A DNA stretch of 64,000 nt from Lachnospiraceae bacterium (GTDB lineage: Bacteria > Bacillota > Clostridia > Lachnospirales > Lachnospiraceae). Positions 42,283-51,057 of this stretch are shown here, piece after piece. Position 1 is the stretch's first letter, and the number at the start of each line of letters is the position of its first letter. The position numbers were made by a program, and so were the translations under genes. The notes under the pieces were generated by a model. The model did no database searches, was not told the origin of the DNA, and saw only the letters and a list, made by a program, of their open reading frames with translations. The stretch spans positions 121,396 to 185,395 of the forward strand of contig JAKSPO010000002.1 in the NCBI GenBank assembly GCA_024404675.1. The letters are read 5' to 3'.

Positions 42283-43755
42283 ATGAGAAAGTTGATGGTC
42301 AAAGCAGCAGCGTTCCTGCTTGCGTTTATGATCGCCTTCCCTAATCCGATTGCCGGCCTTGCAGCAGAGCGGCCTGCAGACAAGTGGGATTATGAGTTCC
42401 TCGGAAACAGTGTTTCCCTGGACGGAAGTATCGTACTGCATTTCTTCTTCACATTTTCAGAAGAGATTCAGGCCGATCAGAATGCAAGACTGGTTCTTGC
42501 GAAGGGAGAGAATATCCTTGCGGATACTGCGCTTCGGGATGCGGTACTGAAGACGGGCAACGGATATGTTTTTTCGGCACCGGTACGTGCGAACGACATG
42601 GGTGACCGGATTACCGCGACTTTATATGCAAATAATGAGAGTAGACTGGTCGGCGAAAGCTCGGTTTACGATTATCTTCAGAGACTGCGCGGCGTTACGA
42701 AGGATGCGGCTGTCCTGAAGGTTGCCGATGCGATGGCACGCTACGGTCGTTATGCACATTACTATGAGTATGGCACCGAAAAGCCGGATGCTATGGATGA
42801 TGCAATGGTTGCAGCTGTAACTGAGAAAGAGCTTGCAAGCTATCAGGAGGTTATTACCGTTGACGGCGAGCAGAGTATCTACCCTTACGGGAAGAGCCTT
42901 TTTACGGATTACTACACGACGATGCGTCTCTACTACGATATCGCAGATGTTGCCGGTTGCAGAGCTACGATTAATGGTGCGGAAGCACCGATTTCCTACA
43001 GCCAGAGTCAGAAGCTTTACTATGTTGATGTAACCAAGATTTCCGCACAGTCGATGGTTGACGATGTGGTTGTTACGGTCAGTGATGCAAACGGTTCCGT
43101 TACTACGGTCACCAGCGTATATAACTACCTGAACCTTGCGATTACATTACAGAAGTCCGAGGCGCTTACCAACCTGACGAAGGCGATGTATCTGTATTCT
43201 TTAAGCTGTGCAGAGCTCGTAGTAGCGGGCGATGCAGAGCCGAACGGCCCGATGGAGCCGGTAGTTGATGAGCCTGAAACGGAGGAGCCTGAGGAGGACC
43301 CGAGCGATACTACTGAGGAACCTGGTGAGGAGCCTGAGGAGGACCCGAGCGACGTCCCGGGAGGCCCGGCAGACGATTCAGAGAATCCTGCACCCGAAGA
43401 GATTGTGATTCCTGAGGATGCGGATGCGCCGAAGAACGCCACCGAGGCATTTACGGCACCTGCACCGTCGGTACAGAGCTACCGGACCGGAGAAGAGAAG
43501 GGCGTTACCTCACTTCTTGCATTCAGACTGAAGACCGACATTAGCACCGAGGCAGCAGAGTACTATATGGTAGTGAAGTTTGACCGCCCGATTACCCCTG
43601 AGGATGGCTGGAACTATTCCGATGTAACGGTTTTGGGACAGTATATGGTGCTTCGTATGAAGCCCTGGCAGACCGATGTGGGCATTATGGTTATTGCAGA
43701 CGAGGAAGTAACGGTTCTCTCGACATATTTTACGCACGGAGTACCGGAGTATTAA
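42283..43755 (+). CDS. Secreted protein of unknown function with acidic Pro-rich linker
   Basis: A 490-residue exported protein with signal peptide (residues about 1-28, cleavage after GLAA). Residues 35-310 form a predicted beta/alpha region (WDYEFLGNSVSLDGSIVLHFFFTF...) that I do not recognise as a named family. A Glu/Pro/Asp linker (about 320-385, two copies of EEDPSD) separates it from a C-terminal beta domain (about 400-490). The start follows AAGGAGAGATTAT. The next gene begins 3 bp after its stop. Confidence 0.78.
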   Translation: MRKLMVKAAAFLLAFMIAFPNPIAGLAAERPADKWDYEFLGNSVSLDGSIVLHFFFTFSEEIQADQNARLVLAKGENILADTALRDAVLKTGNGYVFSAPVRANDMGDRITATLYANNESRLVGESSVYDYLQRLRGVTKDAAVLKVADAMARYGRYAHYYEYGTEKPDAMDDAMVAAVTEKELASYQEVITVDGEQSIYPYGKSLFTDYYTTMRLYYDIADVAGCRATINGAEAPISYSQSQKLYYVDVTKISAQSMVDDVVVTVSDANGSVTTVTSVYNYLNLAITLQKSEALTNLTKAMYLYSLSCAELVVAGDAEPNGPMEPVVDEPETEEPEEDPSDTTEEPGEEPEEDPSDVPGGPADDSENPAPEEIVIPEDADAPKNATEAFTAPAPSVQSYRTGEEKGVTSLLAFRLKTDISTEAAEYYMVVKFDRPITPEDGWNYSDVTVLGQYMVLRMKPWQTDVGIMVIADEEVTVLSTYFTHGVPEY

Positions 43756-43757
43756 AA

Positions 43758-44240
43758 ATGGCGAAAGAGAAAGATATCAAAACCAATGCGATGCGTATCC
43801 TCGAGGGCTTGGGGATACATTTCACGCATCAGGCCTATGAGTGTGAAGAGTTTATTGACGGAGCTTCCACAGCCGATAAGCTGGGACTGCCGCATGAAAA
43901 GGTATATAAGACTCTGGTAACGACCGGAAGCAGTGGAAATCATTTCGTTTTCGTTATTCCGATTGATGAGGAGTTAGACCTGAAGAAGGCAGCAAGAGCG
44001 GTTGGCGAGAAGAATGTGGAGATGCTTCCGTTAAAGGAGCTGACACCTCTTACCGGATACATTCGCGGCGGTTGTACATCAATCGGTATGAAGAAGCAGT
44101 TTCCCACACGTGTGGAGGAGAGTGCGATGCTTCTTGATGAGATGTATATCAGTGCCGGCAAAGTCGGTGCGCAGATTTGCCTTGCACCGGACGATCTGTT
44201 GAAGGCGAACGGCGGCGAATATGCGGATTTAATCAAATGA
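43758..44240 (+). CDS. YbaK/EbsC aminoacyl-tRNA deacylase
   Basis: A 160-residue Cys-tRNA(Pro)-deacylase-type protein: KVYKTLVTTG (catalytic Lys region), VIPIDEELDLKKAARAVGEKNVEML, and GGCTSIGMKKQFPT. It removes mischarged amino acids in trans. It starts 3 bp after the secreted-protein gene with GGAG 8 nt upstream, an odd partner for a housekeeping enzyme, so it probably depends on read-through from that promoter. Confidence 0.92.
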   Translation: MAKEKDIKTNAMRILEGLGIHFTHQAYECEEFIDGASTADKLGLPHEKVYKTLVTTGSSGNHFVFVIPIDEELDLKKAARAVGEKNVEMLPLKELTPLTGYIRGGCTSIGMKKQFPTRVEESAMLLDEMYISAGKVGAQICLAPDDLLKANGGEYADLIK

Positions 44241-44246
44241 TTTCCT

Positions 44247-44281
44247 GCGGCGGAATCGCATGAGCGGTTCTGCCGCTTTTC
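44247..44281 (+). terminator. Terminator of the YbaK gene
   Basis: Stem GCGGC-GAA/TTC-GCCGC with one internal mismatch, followed by TTTT. Confidence 0.75.
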
Positions 44282-44296
44282 TATTTCGGAAAGATG

Positions 44297-44305
44297 TGTT
44301 ATAAT
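44297..44305 (+). promoter_or_regulatory. Extended -10 promoter of the metallopeptidase lipoprotein gene
   Basis: TGTTATAAT: perfect TATAAT with TGn extension; no clear -35. Confidence 0.55.
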
Positions 44306-44349
44306 GCCTTTTTAAGACAGGATTTTCCGAACAGAATGAGGGAGAGAGA

Positions 44350-46374
44350 ATGAAAAGAATCAGATTTTTAGTGGTAAGCATATGCCTTATATTGATGCTT
44401 ACGGCTTGTGGAAAGAGTGCGAAGAAAAGAACAATTAAGGATATCACCCCGACGGGAATCACTGCCGTCACACCGACAAGCGGCGAGGTGTCAATGACCC
44501 CGACGCCTTCGCTTACGCCTACGCCGACCCCATCTCCGACGCCGAAGGTACCGGAGGAAGCATATCGGCAGGCGAATAAAGAGAATCTCTACTGCATGGA
44601 TATCACAAAGCATTTAGAGAACGGCTATAACTATTATGACGGCGAGGTGCGGGACGGATATGTCCTTTTACAGCTTTTTAAGGAAGGAACGGAGGACTGG
44701 AACCGCCGGTTCTGTGTATTTCCCGTTCTGAACCCTGCGGCGCTTGTTATCGGAGAAATCGAAGGCTCTATGGATGAATATCCGCGATGCATGCTTGCAA
44801 ATGACGGCAATGTGCTTGCGATTTACGAAGAAACGCACCGCGTGATATGGAATCCGCAGCTGGGTGCCGATGCAAAAAGCTGGAATTACGAAGCGGGCAG
44901 CTTTGCCGGCTGCTCGGACGACGGTTTCGTCTGGTTCACCGAGAACGGCGGACTTCTGAAGGGATACTCCTTTATTGAGAACAGACAGGTTGCCTACTGC
45001 TATAAAAATGCCGGCAACAACCTTTTCTTCTGCAATTTCTGCGGACAGCAGGGCGACAAAATATATTTCTCCACACAGATTCCATCCTCGAGATTGTATG
45101 TGATTGATCGTACCGGGGATTCTGTGGAGAGGGTGTCCTTCATAATACCGGATGCTAGCTATGTGAATAATGCAGCCTATTTTACTTCGCAAGAGAATAT
45201 TATGATTTCCGACTTCGTGGATACGGAGAGACTGTTTCTTCTTCCGAAGAACGGAAGCATGCAAAATATATTAAGCTATTCCGAGAAGTATCTGACAACC
45301 TTTTGCATGGATTTTGGCACGGATGGGGATTATTCCACCGAGCAATATATCCTGATGTACGATTTGAAAAATGGCGGAATTGCGGGACGTATTGCTTCTG
45401 AAGAGTTTAAGCCTGCCTTTGATGATATACAGCCGATGGGTGTAACAGAGGAGGGGTACCTGATTCTGCAGGCCTGGAATGCAGAGAAGGGAACAAGAGA
45501 ATTGTATCTGTATGACACTTCTAAAGGAGCGACTGAACCGGGGGATTCCATTCGAGTCTATCGACGCGGCGAGAAGTATCCGACTGCATACAGCTTTGCA
45601 AAAAGTCTTGAGGAACGATATCCGTCGGTTCGAATCTTATACGATGAAGTCGGACTCGATATGTTCAGTAACAGTTTTCGCCTGGTTGCGAAGAACAACG
45701 AAGAGAAGATCTGTGATGCGTTGATCCGCCTCGAACAATGCCTCAGCATATATCCCGAGGGAATGATTGAGGAACTCAGCGGCCTTGAAAAGGAAGGACT
45801 GTTTATATACCTTTGCGACGATTTTATACGGACAAGTCCGCTGACGATTTCGAATCCGGCAGCCTGTACCGATCGGAGCAGAAATTACCTTGAGCTTTGT
45901 ATAGGGCTTAAATGGATCAATGATCTCGAAGCAACGCTTTCCCATGAAATGATGCATCTTTTTGAGTATCGGATTGGGGAATACGGGCTGGAACACGGCT
46001 TACATCCCATACAGTATTGGAAGCAGGTGCTCAATTCTCTGGAATGCCCGCTGATAGATTCCTATGTGGATGATAATGGCAATAATATTTCGGATTATAC
46101 GGGAACCGCTGTTCGTGACCCGAGAAATGCCTGGTTTATTGATGCTTACGCCAAATCCTCGTTTGACGAGGATATGGCGCGGGTACTTGAGTATATGACC
46201 AAGGAAGGCTTTGCCCACTATTTCTCCGGCCCGCATCTGCAGGCTAAGGGCAAATTCCTTTGTGCCATCATTCGCGAGGTGTTTCCGAGCGTACATGCAT
46301 CGGAGACACTGATGCCGTGGGAACGGATATTCGGCAAGGTAAGCTTTGACGAATATTATGAATTATTGAAATAA
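44350..46374 (+). CDS. Lipoprotein with C-terminal zinc-metallopeptidase motif
   Basis: A 674-residue lipoprotein (LMLTAC, Cys at residue 20) with a Thr/Pro-rich stalk (about 38-65), a middle region (about 80-400) with repeated beta-propeller-like strands, and a C-terminal helical domain. The latter contains LSHEMMHLFEYRIG (HExxH near residue 531) and SSFDEDMARVLEYM (about 606), where Glu-Asp would supply the third zinc ligand, as in gluzincin-type peptidases. It is probably a surface-anchored peptidase. Substrate unknown; I do not recognise a named family. Confidence 0.78.
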   Translation: MKRIRFLVVSICLILMLTACGKSAKKRTIKDITPTGITAVTPTSGEVSMTPTPSLTPTPTPSPTPKVPEEAYRQANKENLYCMDITKHLENGYNYYDGEVRDGYVLLQLFKEGTEDWNRRFCVFPVLNPAALVIGEIEGSMDEYPRCMLANDGNVLAIYEETHRVIWNPQLGADAKSWNYEAGSFAGCSDDGFVWFTENGGLLKGYSFIENRQVAYCYKNAGNNLFFCNFCGQQGDKIYFSTQIPSSRLYVIDRTGDSVERVSFIIPDASYVNNAAYFTSQENIMISDFVDTERLFLLPKNGSMQNILSYSEKYLTTFCMDFGTDGDYSTEQYILMYDLKNGGIAGRIASEEFKPAFDDIQPMGVTEEGYLILQAWNAEKGTRELYLYDTSKGATEPGDSIRVYRRGEKYPTAYSFAKSLEERYPSVRILYDEVGLDMFSNSFRLVAKNNEEKICDALIRLEQCLSIYPEGMIEELSGLEKEGLFIYLCDDFIRTSPLTISNPAACTDRSRNYLELCIGLKWINDLEATLSHEMMHLFEYRIGEYGLEHGLHPIQYWKQVLNSLECPLIDSYVDDNGNNISDYTGTAVRDPRNAWFIDAYAKSSFDEDMARVLEYMTKEGFAHYFSGPHLQAKGKFLCAIIREVFPSVHASETLMPWERIFGKVSFDEYYELLK

Positions 46375-46379
46375 CATAA

Positions 46380-46418
46380 AAACGGACGGTGCGTAGGGTT
46401 CAGCACCGTCCGTTCTTG
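46380..46418. terminator. Terminator between convergent lipoprotein genes
   Basis: 12-bp stem AACGGACGGTGC/GCACCGTCCGTT with short T-tract; usable in both directions. Confidence 0.82.
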
Positions 46419-46469
46419 CATTTAGCGTTCTGACTATTCTTTTTGGCTTAGCCTGTGTTTTCCTTAAGC

Positions 46470-47399
46470 TCAGGGCTTGTAGGGGCGTCCGTTCACGGTA
46501 ATCAGCACCCCGGTGGTCAGGTTCTTCTGCGCACCGTTTAACGGTACAGCAGTCGTAGTAATATCGATAATTCCGCCATTAAGCGTTAATGTTCCGGTTG
46601 TCTGCAGTGCGGTCTTCTTTGATTTGATGACAAGATTGCCGCCGCTTACGGAGAGTGAGGAAGGAGCGAATATACCTTCGTCATTTGCATTGACGGTAAT
46701 GTTCCCGCCGGTAATGTTTATGTAACCAAGGCTCTGATTGTCGGTATTGGTTGCTTTGATGCCGTCGCCGTCCTGCGCCTTAATCGCAATGTTGCCGCCG
46801 GAGATGGAAACATAATCCTTACCCTTTAAGCCGTGGTGCTTTGCATTGATTGTAAGGTTGCCACCCTTTATGGTCAGCGTATCGTTTGTACTGATACCGT
46901 TATAGCTTTCCGCACTGAGAATCAGCTTGCCATTTCCCTGTAAAAGAAGCGGAGCCTTAGAGCAGATTGCGGCACTCGGAATTTCCGTAAGTGCATCCTT
47001 GCCTTCGCTACTGTCGGCAATCTCGGTGTATAGATGCCGGTCGGTGATGGTATTCTGCGTACCTTCCTTCAGATTTATTACGACCATAGAAGCCTTCTGA
47101 ATCCATATCGGCGCCGAGTTGTCACAGGACAGGTCTAGGCCGTTCAGTGTCAGATAGACTGCTTTGCCGCTTGCTGCGTTGACAATAAGCGGAAGCTTTC
47201 CCGTTCCGGTCAGCTCATAAACCCCTTCACTTGTAATGGTCACGGCCTTGTCGGAAATGACGACCGCGCGGCTGTTCGGACCGTTTACCTTACAGCCTTC
47301 CCCGGAAAAGCTTAGTACAGTGACCGTTTCCTTTCTGCCGCACCCGCATAGCATAAAAAGTGTGCAGAGAAGAAGCAGCGGGAGGAGTATTTTTTTCAT
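46470..47399 (-). CDS. Beta-helix lipoprotein, cthe_2159/DUF4353-like carbohydrate-binding
   Basis: A 309-residue lipoprotein (LCGC near residue 18). The body is a right-handed beta-helix with repeated GG-N-TI-A turns (TIKGGNLTINAKHHGLKGKD, SISGGNIAIKAQDGDGIKA, NITGGNITVNANDEGI, SVSGGNLVIKSKKTALQT). This matches the polysaccharide-lyase-like cthe_2159 family, reported to bind acidic sugars such as polygalacturonate. Start follows GAGGTGATTTTCC. Probably surface carbohydrate binding. Confidence 0.85.
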   Translation of the reverse strand: MKKILLPLLLLCTLFMLCGCGRKETVTVLSFSGEGCKVNGPNSRAVVISDKAVTITSEGVYELTGTGKLPLIVNAASGKAVYLTLNGLDLSCDNSAPIWIQKASMVVINLKEGTQNTITDRHLYTEIADSSEGKDALTEIPSAAICSKAPLLLQGNGKLILSAESYNGISTNDTLTIKGGNLTINAKHHGLKGKDYVSISGGNIAIKAQDGDGIKATNTDNQSLGYINITGGNITVNANDEGIFAPSSLSVSGGNLVIKSKKTALQTTGTLTLNGGIIDITTTAVPLNGAQKNLTTGVLITVNGRPYKP

Positions 47400-47520
47400 G
47401 GAAAATCACCTCATTTGCATCAAATATTTCTATAACAATGATTGTAATGGTTACGGTGATAATAGTCAAATGAAATTCGTGTGACGTCTTTGTGGATAGC
47501 GAGTCTTTTCCCAAAAAGGA

Positions 47521-47549
47521 TTGCAAGCCAAGGCAAAATTTGGTATGAT
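47521..47549 (+). promoter_or_regulatory. Promoter of the acyltransferase-fold/SDR pair
   Basis: TTGCAA (47521-47526), 17-bp spacer, TATGAT (47544-47549) with extended TGG. The predicted start of transcription near 47556 favours the ATG at 47597 over the one at 47561. Confidence 0.6.
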
Positions 47550-47596
47550 ATGTAGGATGTATGATAACCCTTTCCCGGGGGAAAGTGAGAGATAGT

Positions 47597-48514
47597 ATGA
47601 AGCCGCATGAGGGACGAAAGAGAAGATGGGGAGACCGTAAGGACGGCTTTCTCGTAAGAAATCTGGACCCGATGACGAAGATCGAGCCCTATATTATGCC
47701 ATCCAAGCTGGATGCGTGGGTTTTGTTTGAGGACAGAATCGATATTACACACACAGAAGAGTTCATTCGGGAGCACAGAAGAGGGGATTTGCCGACCTTA
47801 ACGATGTATCACGTCGTATTTGCCGCGATTACCCGTGCGTTCGTAGATGTGCCGGAGCTGAATCGTTTCGTAATTAACTGTAAGGCTTATTCCAGAAACG
47901 AAATCAAGGCCTCAATGGTAGTTATGAAGGGGATGCGTAAGGACAGCGAGCGGTCGATGATTATGCCGCGGTTTGAGCTTGAGGACACCCTTTATGAGGT
48001 TGTACAGAGAATTGATGCCGAAACGAACGGAATCGATAAGAATGTCAGCGTTAAGGAGGACCAGAACAAGTCCTCGATGGATAAGGCGGAGATTGCACTC
48101 GGTATGCTGCCGTCCTGGCTTTTGAAATTGGCCATCTGGGTAATCAAGAAGCTTGATAAGCATGGCCTTCTGCCGAAGTGGCTGACCGATCTGAGCCCCT
48201 TCCATTCGAGCTTTTTCATTACCAACATGGGTTCCATTGGAATGGATTCCGTGTTCCATCATGTGTATGAATTCGGTAGCCTTTCCGTATTCGGTGCAAT
48301 CGGACGAAAGGAGCCGTATTATACGATGGAGGAGGACGGTACCCGTAAGAGAGGCGTAAGAATGAAGCTTCAGTTCGTTGTCGATGAGCGTTCCACGGAC
48401 GGCTATTTCTACGCAATCGGCTTCCGTAAGATCAAAAATTATGTGATGCATCCGGAGCTTCTTTTGAAGAAGCCGGAGAATATTGAGTTCGATAAGATCG
48501 ATCGCAAAAAGTAA
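47597..48514 (+). CDS. 2-oxoacid-dehydrogenase E2/CAT-fold protein without lipoyl domain
   Basis: A 305-residue protein with the chloramphenicol-acetyltransferase-like fold of E2 catalytic domains: GDRKDGFLVRNLDPMTKIEPYIM, LTMYHVVFAAITRAFVDVPELNRFV, SSFFITNMGSIGMDSVFHH and FVVDERSTDGYFYAIGF. The hallmark DHRxxDG reads DERSTDG, so the catalytic His is replaced by Glu and acyl transfer is doubtful. No lipoyl domain and no E1/E3 genes. It precedes an SDR gene by 13 bp (operon). Confidence 0.8.
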   Translation: MKPHEGRKRRWGDRKDGFLVRNLDPMTKIEPYIMPSKLDAWVLFEDRIDITHTEEFIREHRRGDLPTLTMYHVVFAAITRAFVDVPELNRFVINCKAYSRNEIKASMVVMKGMRKDSERSMIMPRFELEDTLYEVVQRIDAETNGIDKNVSVKEDQNKSSMDKAEIALGMLPSWLLKLAIWVIKKLDKHGLLPKWLTDLSPFHSSFFITNMGSIGMDSVFHHVYEFGSLSVFGAIGRKEPYYTMEEDGTRKRGVRMKLQFVVDERSTDGYFYAIGFRKIKNYVMHPELLLKKPENIEFDKIDRKK

Positions 48515-48527
48515 GGGGTAGAGATAA

Positions 48528-49295
48528 ATGAATGATTTCAGCAATAAGATGGTAATGATCACCGGTGCAAGCTCCGGAATCGGATTGGAATTTGCAAAGG
48601 TTTTCGCACAGGAGGGCTGCCATCTGATTTTGGTAGCAAGAAGCTCAGATAAGCTTCATCAGGCGGCCAATGAACTGGGAGTTCCCTGTGAGGTGCTTCC
48701 CGCCGACCTTTCGAAGGAGGACGAGGTAAGAAGAATTGCAGAGATTGCCAAAGGACAGGGCGTGGACGTTTTAATCAACTGTGCGGGCTTCGGCATTCTC
48801 GGAACCGAGGCAGAGACCTCACTTTCCGACGAGCTTAGCATGATTCAGCTGAATGTTGTGGCGATGCACATGCTGACGAAAACCTTCCTGCCGCAGCTTT
48901 GCGAGAAGAACAGCGGCGCAATCTTAAATGTGGCTTCGGTAGCGGGACTGCTTCCCGGCGGACCGCATATGAATACTTATTACGCAACGAAGGCTTATGT
49001 GGCAAGCTTTACCGAGGGCCTTGCGTGCGAGCTTCGGGAGAGCGGAAGCGATGTCTATGTCGGCGCGCTTTGCCCCGGACCCGTTAAGACGAATTTCATG
49101 GTCAATGCCGGTGCAACGGAAGGCTTCGGAATCGGCGTCGAGGAATGTGTAGCCTATGCGATGAAGAAGATGCGAAAGGGGAAGACGCTGATCGTTCCTT
49201 CCGCGAAGGTTCGCTTCGGGCTCTTTATGACAAGATTCCTTCCGCGCTCTTTGGTCCTTAAGTTCGTAGGAAGCTTCCAGAAGAATAAAAAGTAG
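48528..49295 (+). CDS. Short-chain dehydrogenase/reductase
   Basis: A 255-residue classical SDR: nucleotide-binding TGASSGIG (residues 12-19), NCAGFG, catalytic Ser-Tyr-Lys (ASVAGLLPG..NTYYATK), and a PGPVKT loop. The C-terminal tail (FLPRSLVLKFVGSFQKNKK) is basic and may be membrane-associated, as in the YqjQ/DltE-like subgroup. Cotranscribed with the acyltransferase-fold gene. Substrate unknown. Confidence 0.9.
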   Translation: MNDFSNKMVMITGASSGIGLEFAKVFAQEGCHLILVARSSDKLHQAANELGVPCEVLPADLSKEDEVRRIAEIAKGQGVDVLINCAGFGILGTEAETSLSDELSMIQLNVVAMHMLTKTFLPQLCEKNSGAILNVASVAGLLPGGPHMNTYYATKAYVASFTEGLACELRESGSDVYVGALCPGPVKTNFMVNAGATEGFGIGVEECVAYAMKKMRKGKTLIVPSAKVRFGLFMTRFLPRSLVLKFVGSFQKNKK

Positions 49296-49322
49296 AATTT
49301 ATCATGACGAATACAAACAAGA

Positions 49323-49360
49323 ACGGCACTCGATGGTGAATCGGGTGCCGTCCTTGCTTT
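49323..49360. terminator. Terminator between convergent SDR genes
   Basis: 12-bp stem ACGGCACTCGAT/ATCGGGTGCCGT (one G-U pair) with a broken T-tract. Confidence 0.78.
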
Positions 49361-49385
49361 TGAAATGTATTGGTGGGTAGAAAAA

Positions 49386-50120
49386 TCAGCGAATTGATTC
49401 AGCCTTTTTCACCGCTTCTTCAAGGGTGAGGCCGGCAAATGCCTGTGCACCAAAGGTGCGACCGGAGCGCTTGTCATCAAGGAATGCGCCTACAACGATT
49501 CCGGGAATTGCGCTTTCGGGAGAATTCGGTGCGTTCGGACCGCCAAGGTCGGTACGGCACCAGCCGGGATCGCAAAGGTTGAGCATAACATCGGTTCCGT
49601 CAAGCTTGGAAGCCAGATCAACGGTAATCTTGTTGAGTGCGGCCTTACTTGCGGAGTAGCCTGCCTGCTCGGGCTCAAGAGCGATACCGCTTGTAGTATT
49701 CAAAATACGACCGAAGCCGTAGTCGATCATCTTAGGAAGGAAATGATAGCAGATCATTGCGGGAGCCACGGTGTTGATTTTGTAGCTCTCAATATAATCG
49801 GATACCGGAGTATCGTAATAATTCACACGATAAGCAATCTGAAGGCCGGCATTGTTCAGCACGAGGTCAACACGCTTGCCGAGTGCATCGATTTCCTTAA
49901 GCATACGGGCAACATCATCTGCATCCGCAAGTTCTGCGCAAACCGGGATTGCCTCGACGCCAAGAGCCTTTACCTCCTTTACCACCTTCTCGGTGTGCTC
50001 GAGCTTACGGCTGTGTAAAATCAGGTTGCAGCCATGCTCTGCAAGAAATAAAGCGGACAGATAACCGATACCTCTGGATGCGCCGGTAATCAATGCCCAA
50101 CGTCCTCTTACATCTATCAT
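49386..50120 (-). CDS. Short-chain dehydrogenase/reductase
   Basis: A 244-residue classical SDR: TGASRGIG (residues 12-19), LNNAGLQ, Ser in NTTSGIALEPEQ and YxxxK in GYSASKAAL, then CDPGWCRTDLGGP. It resembles enzymes acting on small carbonyl compounds; substrate unknown. GGAGG lies 11 nt before ATG. Transcribed from the promoter at 50169-50197. Confidence 0.9.
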   Translation of the reverse strand: MIDVRGRWALITGASRGIGYLSALFLAEHGCNLILHSRKLEHTEKVVKEVKALGVEAIPVCAELADADDVARMLKEIDALGKRVDLVLNNAGLQIAYRVNYYDTPVSDYIESYKINTVAPAMICYHFLPKMIDYGFGRILNTTSGIALEPEQAGYSASKAALNKITVDLASKLDGTDVMLNLCDPGWCRTDLGGPNAPNSPESAIPGIVVGAFLDDKRSGRTFGAQAFAGLTLEEAVKKAESIR

Positions 50121-50168
50121 AGAAACAAATACCTCCGAACCGACCTCGTGAACCGAGGCTCTTCGTAC

Positions 50169-50197
50169 AGTATAGTTTACACCTATTCTTCGGTCAA
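50169..50197 (-). promoter_or_regulatory. Promoter of the minus-strand SDR gene
   Basis: Minus strand TTGACC (50192-50197), 17-bp spacer, TATACT (50169-50174). The leader carries a small CCTCG/CGAGG hairpin. Confidence 0.7.
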
Positions 50198-50295
50198 TAA
50201 GCCTGCGGAAACTCTATCATATACTACAAAAAAGCATAATTCTTTAGAAAAATGCTACATCACTACTGTATTTTCCGTGAAAAGGCTAAATTTAC

Positions 50296-50324
50296 TTGAC
50301 AATCCCCTTGTTTCCGTTTATAAC
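50296..50324 (+). promoter_or_regulatory. Promoter of hup
   Basis: TTGACA (50296-50301), 17-bp spacer, TATAAC (50319-50324). Confidence 0.8.
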
Positions 50325-50407
50325 ATTAGTTGTGGACGCTTTGAAAATAAGTGTTTTCTTGCGTAGAAGGAGTTTTACGGTTAATATTTTTTAGGAGGAT
50401 TTTATTC

Positions 50408-50683
50408 ATGAATAAGACTGAGTTGGTTGCTGCAATTGCTGAGAAGGCTGGCGTTACTAAGGACGCAGCTAAGAAGATGGTTGATGCATTTCAGGATGTA
50501 ATCGTTGACGAGCTCGCTGCAGGCGGAAATGTTGCTTTGGTTGGTTTCGGTACCTTCGAGACCTCTGAGAGACCTGCAAGAACCGGTCGTAACCCTCTTA
50601 ATGGCGAGACCATTGAGATTGAGGCTTGCAAGATGCCTAAGTTTAAGGCAGGCAAGGGCCTTAAGGCAGCTGTTAATAAGTAA
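50408..50683 (+). CDS. hup: HU family DNA-binding protein
   Basis: A 91-residue histone-like protein, full length: MNKTELVAAIAEKAGVTKDAAKK, then VGFGTFETSERPARTGRNPLNGETIEI (the DNA-grasping beta-arm) and a basic C-terminus. It bends and compacts DNA as a dimer. ATG 50408 follows TTTAGGAGGATTTTATTC. First gene of the conserved hup-rqcP-divIC-tilS-hpt-ftsH locus, separated from rqcP by a terminator. Confidence 0.97.
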   Translation: MNKTELVAAIAEKAGVTKDAAKKMVDAFQDVIVDELAAGGNVALVGFGTFETSERPARTGRNPLNGETIEIEACKMPKFKAGKGLKAAVNK

Positions 50684-50700
50684 TCATTGATTGCAATATG

Positions 50701-50731
50701 AGCTGTCCGGTTTACGCCGGACAGCTTTTTT
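50701..50731 (+). terminator. Terminator of hup
   Basis: 10-bp stem AGCTGTCCGG/CCGGACAGCT followed by a T-run. Confidence 0.92.
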
Positions 50732-50781
50732 CACATTATAGGGAAGTATGTCCCATCATATGTGGGAAGGGAGGAGACGAT

Positions 50782-51021
50782 ATGCGTCTTGATAAATATC
50801 TGAAGGTGTCCCGCCTGATCAAGCGTCGGACTGTTGCGAACGAAGCCTGTGATGCAGGTCGTGTCAGTGTAAACGGAAAGCCGGCGAAGGCTTCCGTAGA
50901 GGTTAAGGTGGGAGATGTCATCGAAATCGGCTTCGGCAACAAGAATGTAAAGGTCGAGGTTGTGGAGATTGTAGAGACCACGAAGAAGGACGAAGCAAAG
51001 GATATGTTTCGTTATCTGTAA
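50782..51021 (+). CDS. rqcP: S4-domain RNA-binding protein RqcP (YabO/HslR-like)
   Basis: A 79-residue single S4 domain: MRLDKYLKVSRLIKRRTVANEACDAGRVSVNGKPAKASVEVKVGD. In Firmicutes this position is YabO/RqcP, which binds stalled 50S subunits and helps RqcH add C-terminal Ala tails. ATG 50782 follows GGGAGGAGACGAT. It is upstream of divIC as in B. subtilis, but yabP and yabQ are absent between them. Confidence 0.93.
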   Translation: MRLDKYLKVSRLIKRRTVANEACDAGRVSVNGKPAKASVEVKVGDVIEIGFGNKNVKVEVVEIVETTKKDEAKDMFRYL

Positions 51022-51057
51022 TACAAAGAAGTGATTGACTTCGAAAGTGAGGCGTCC

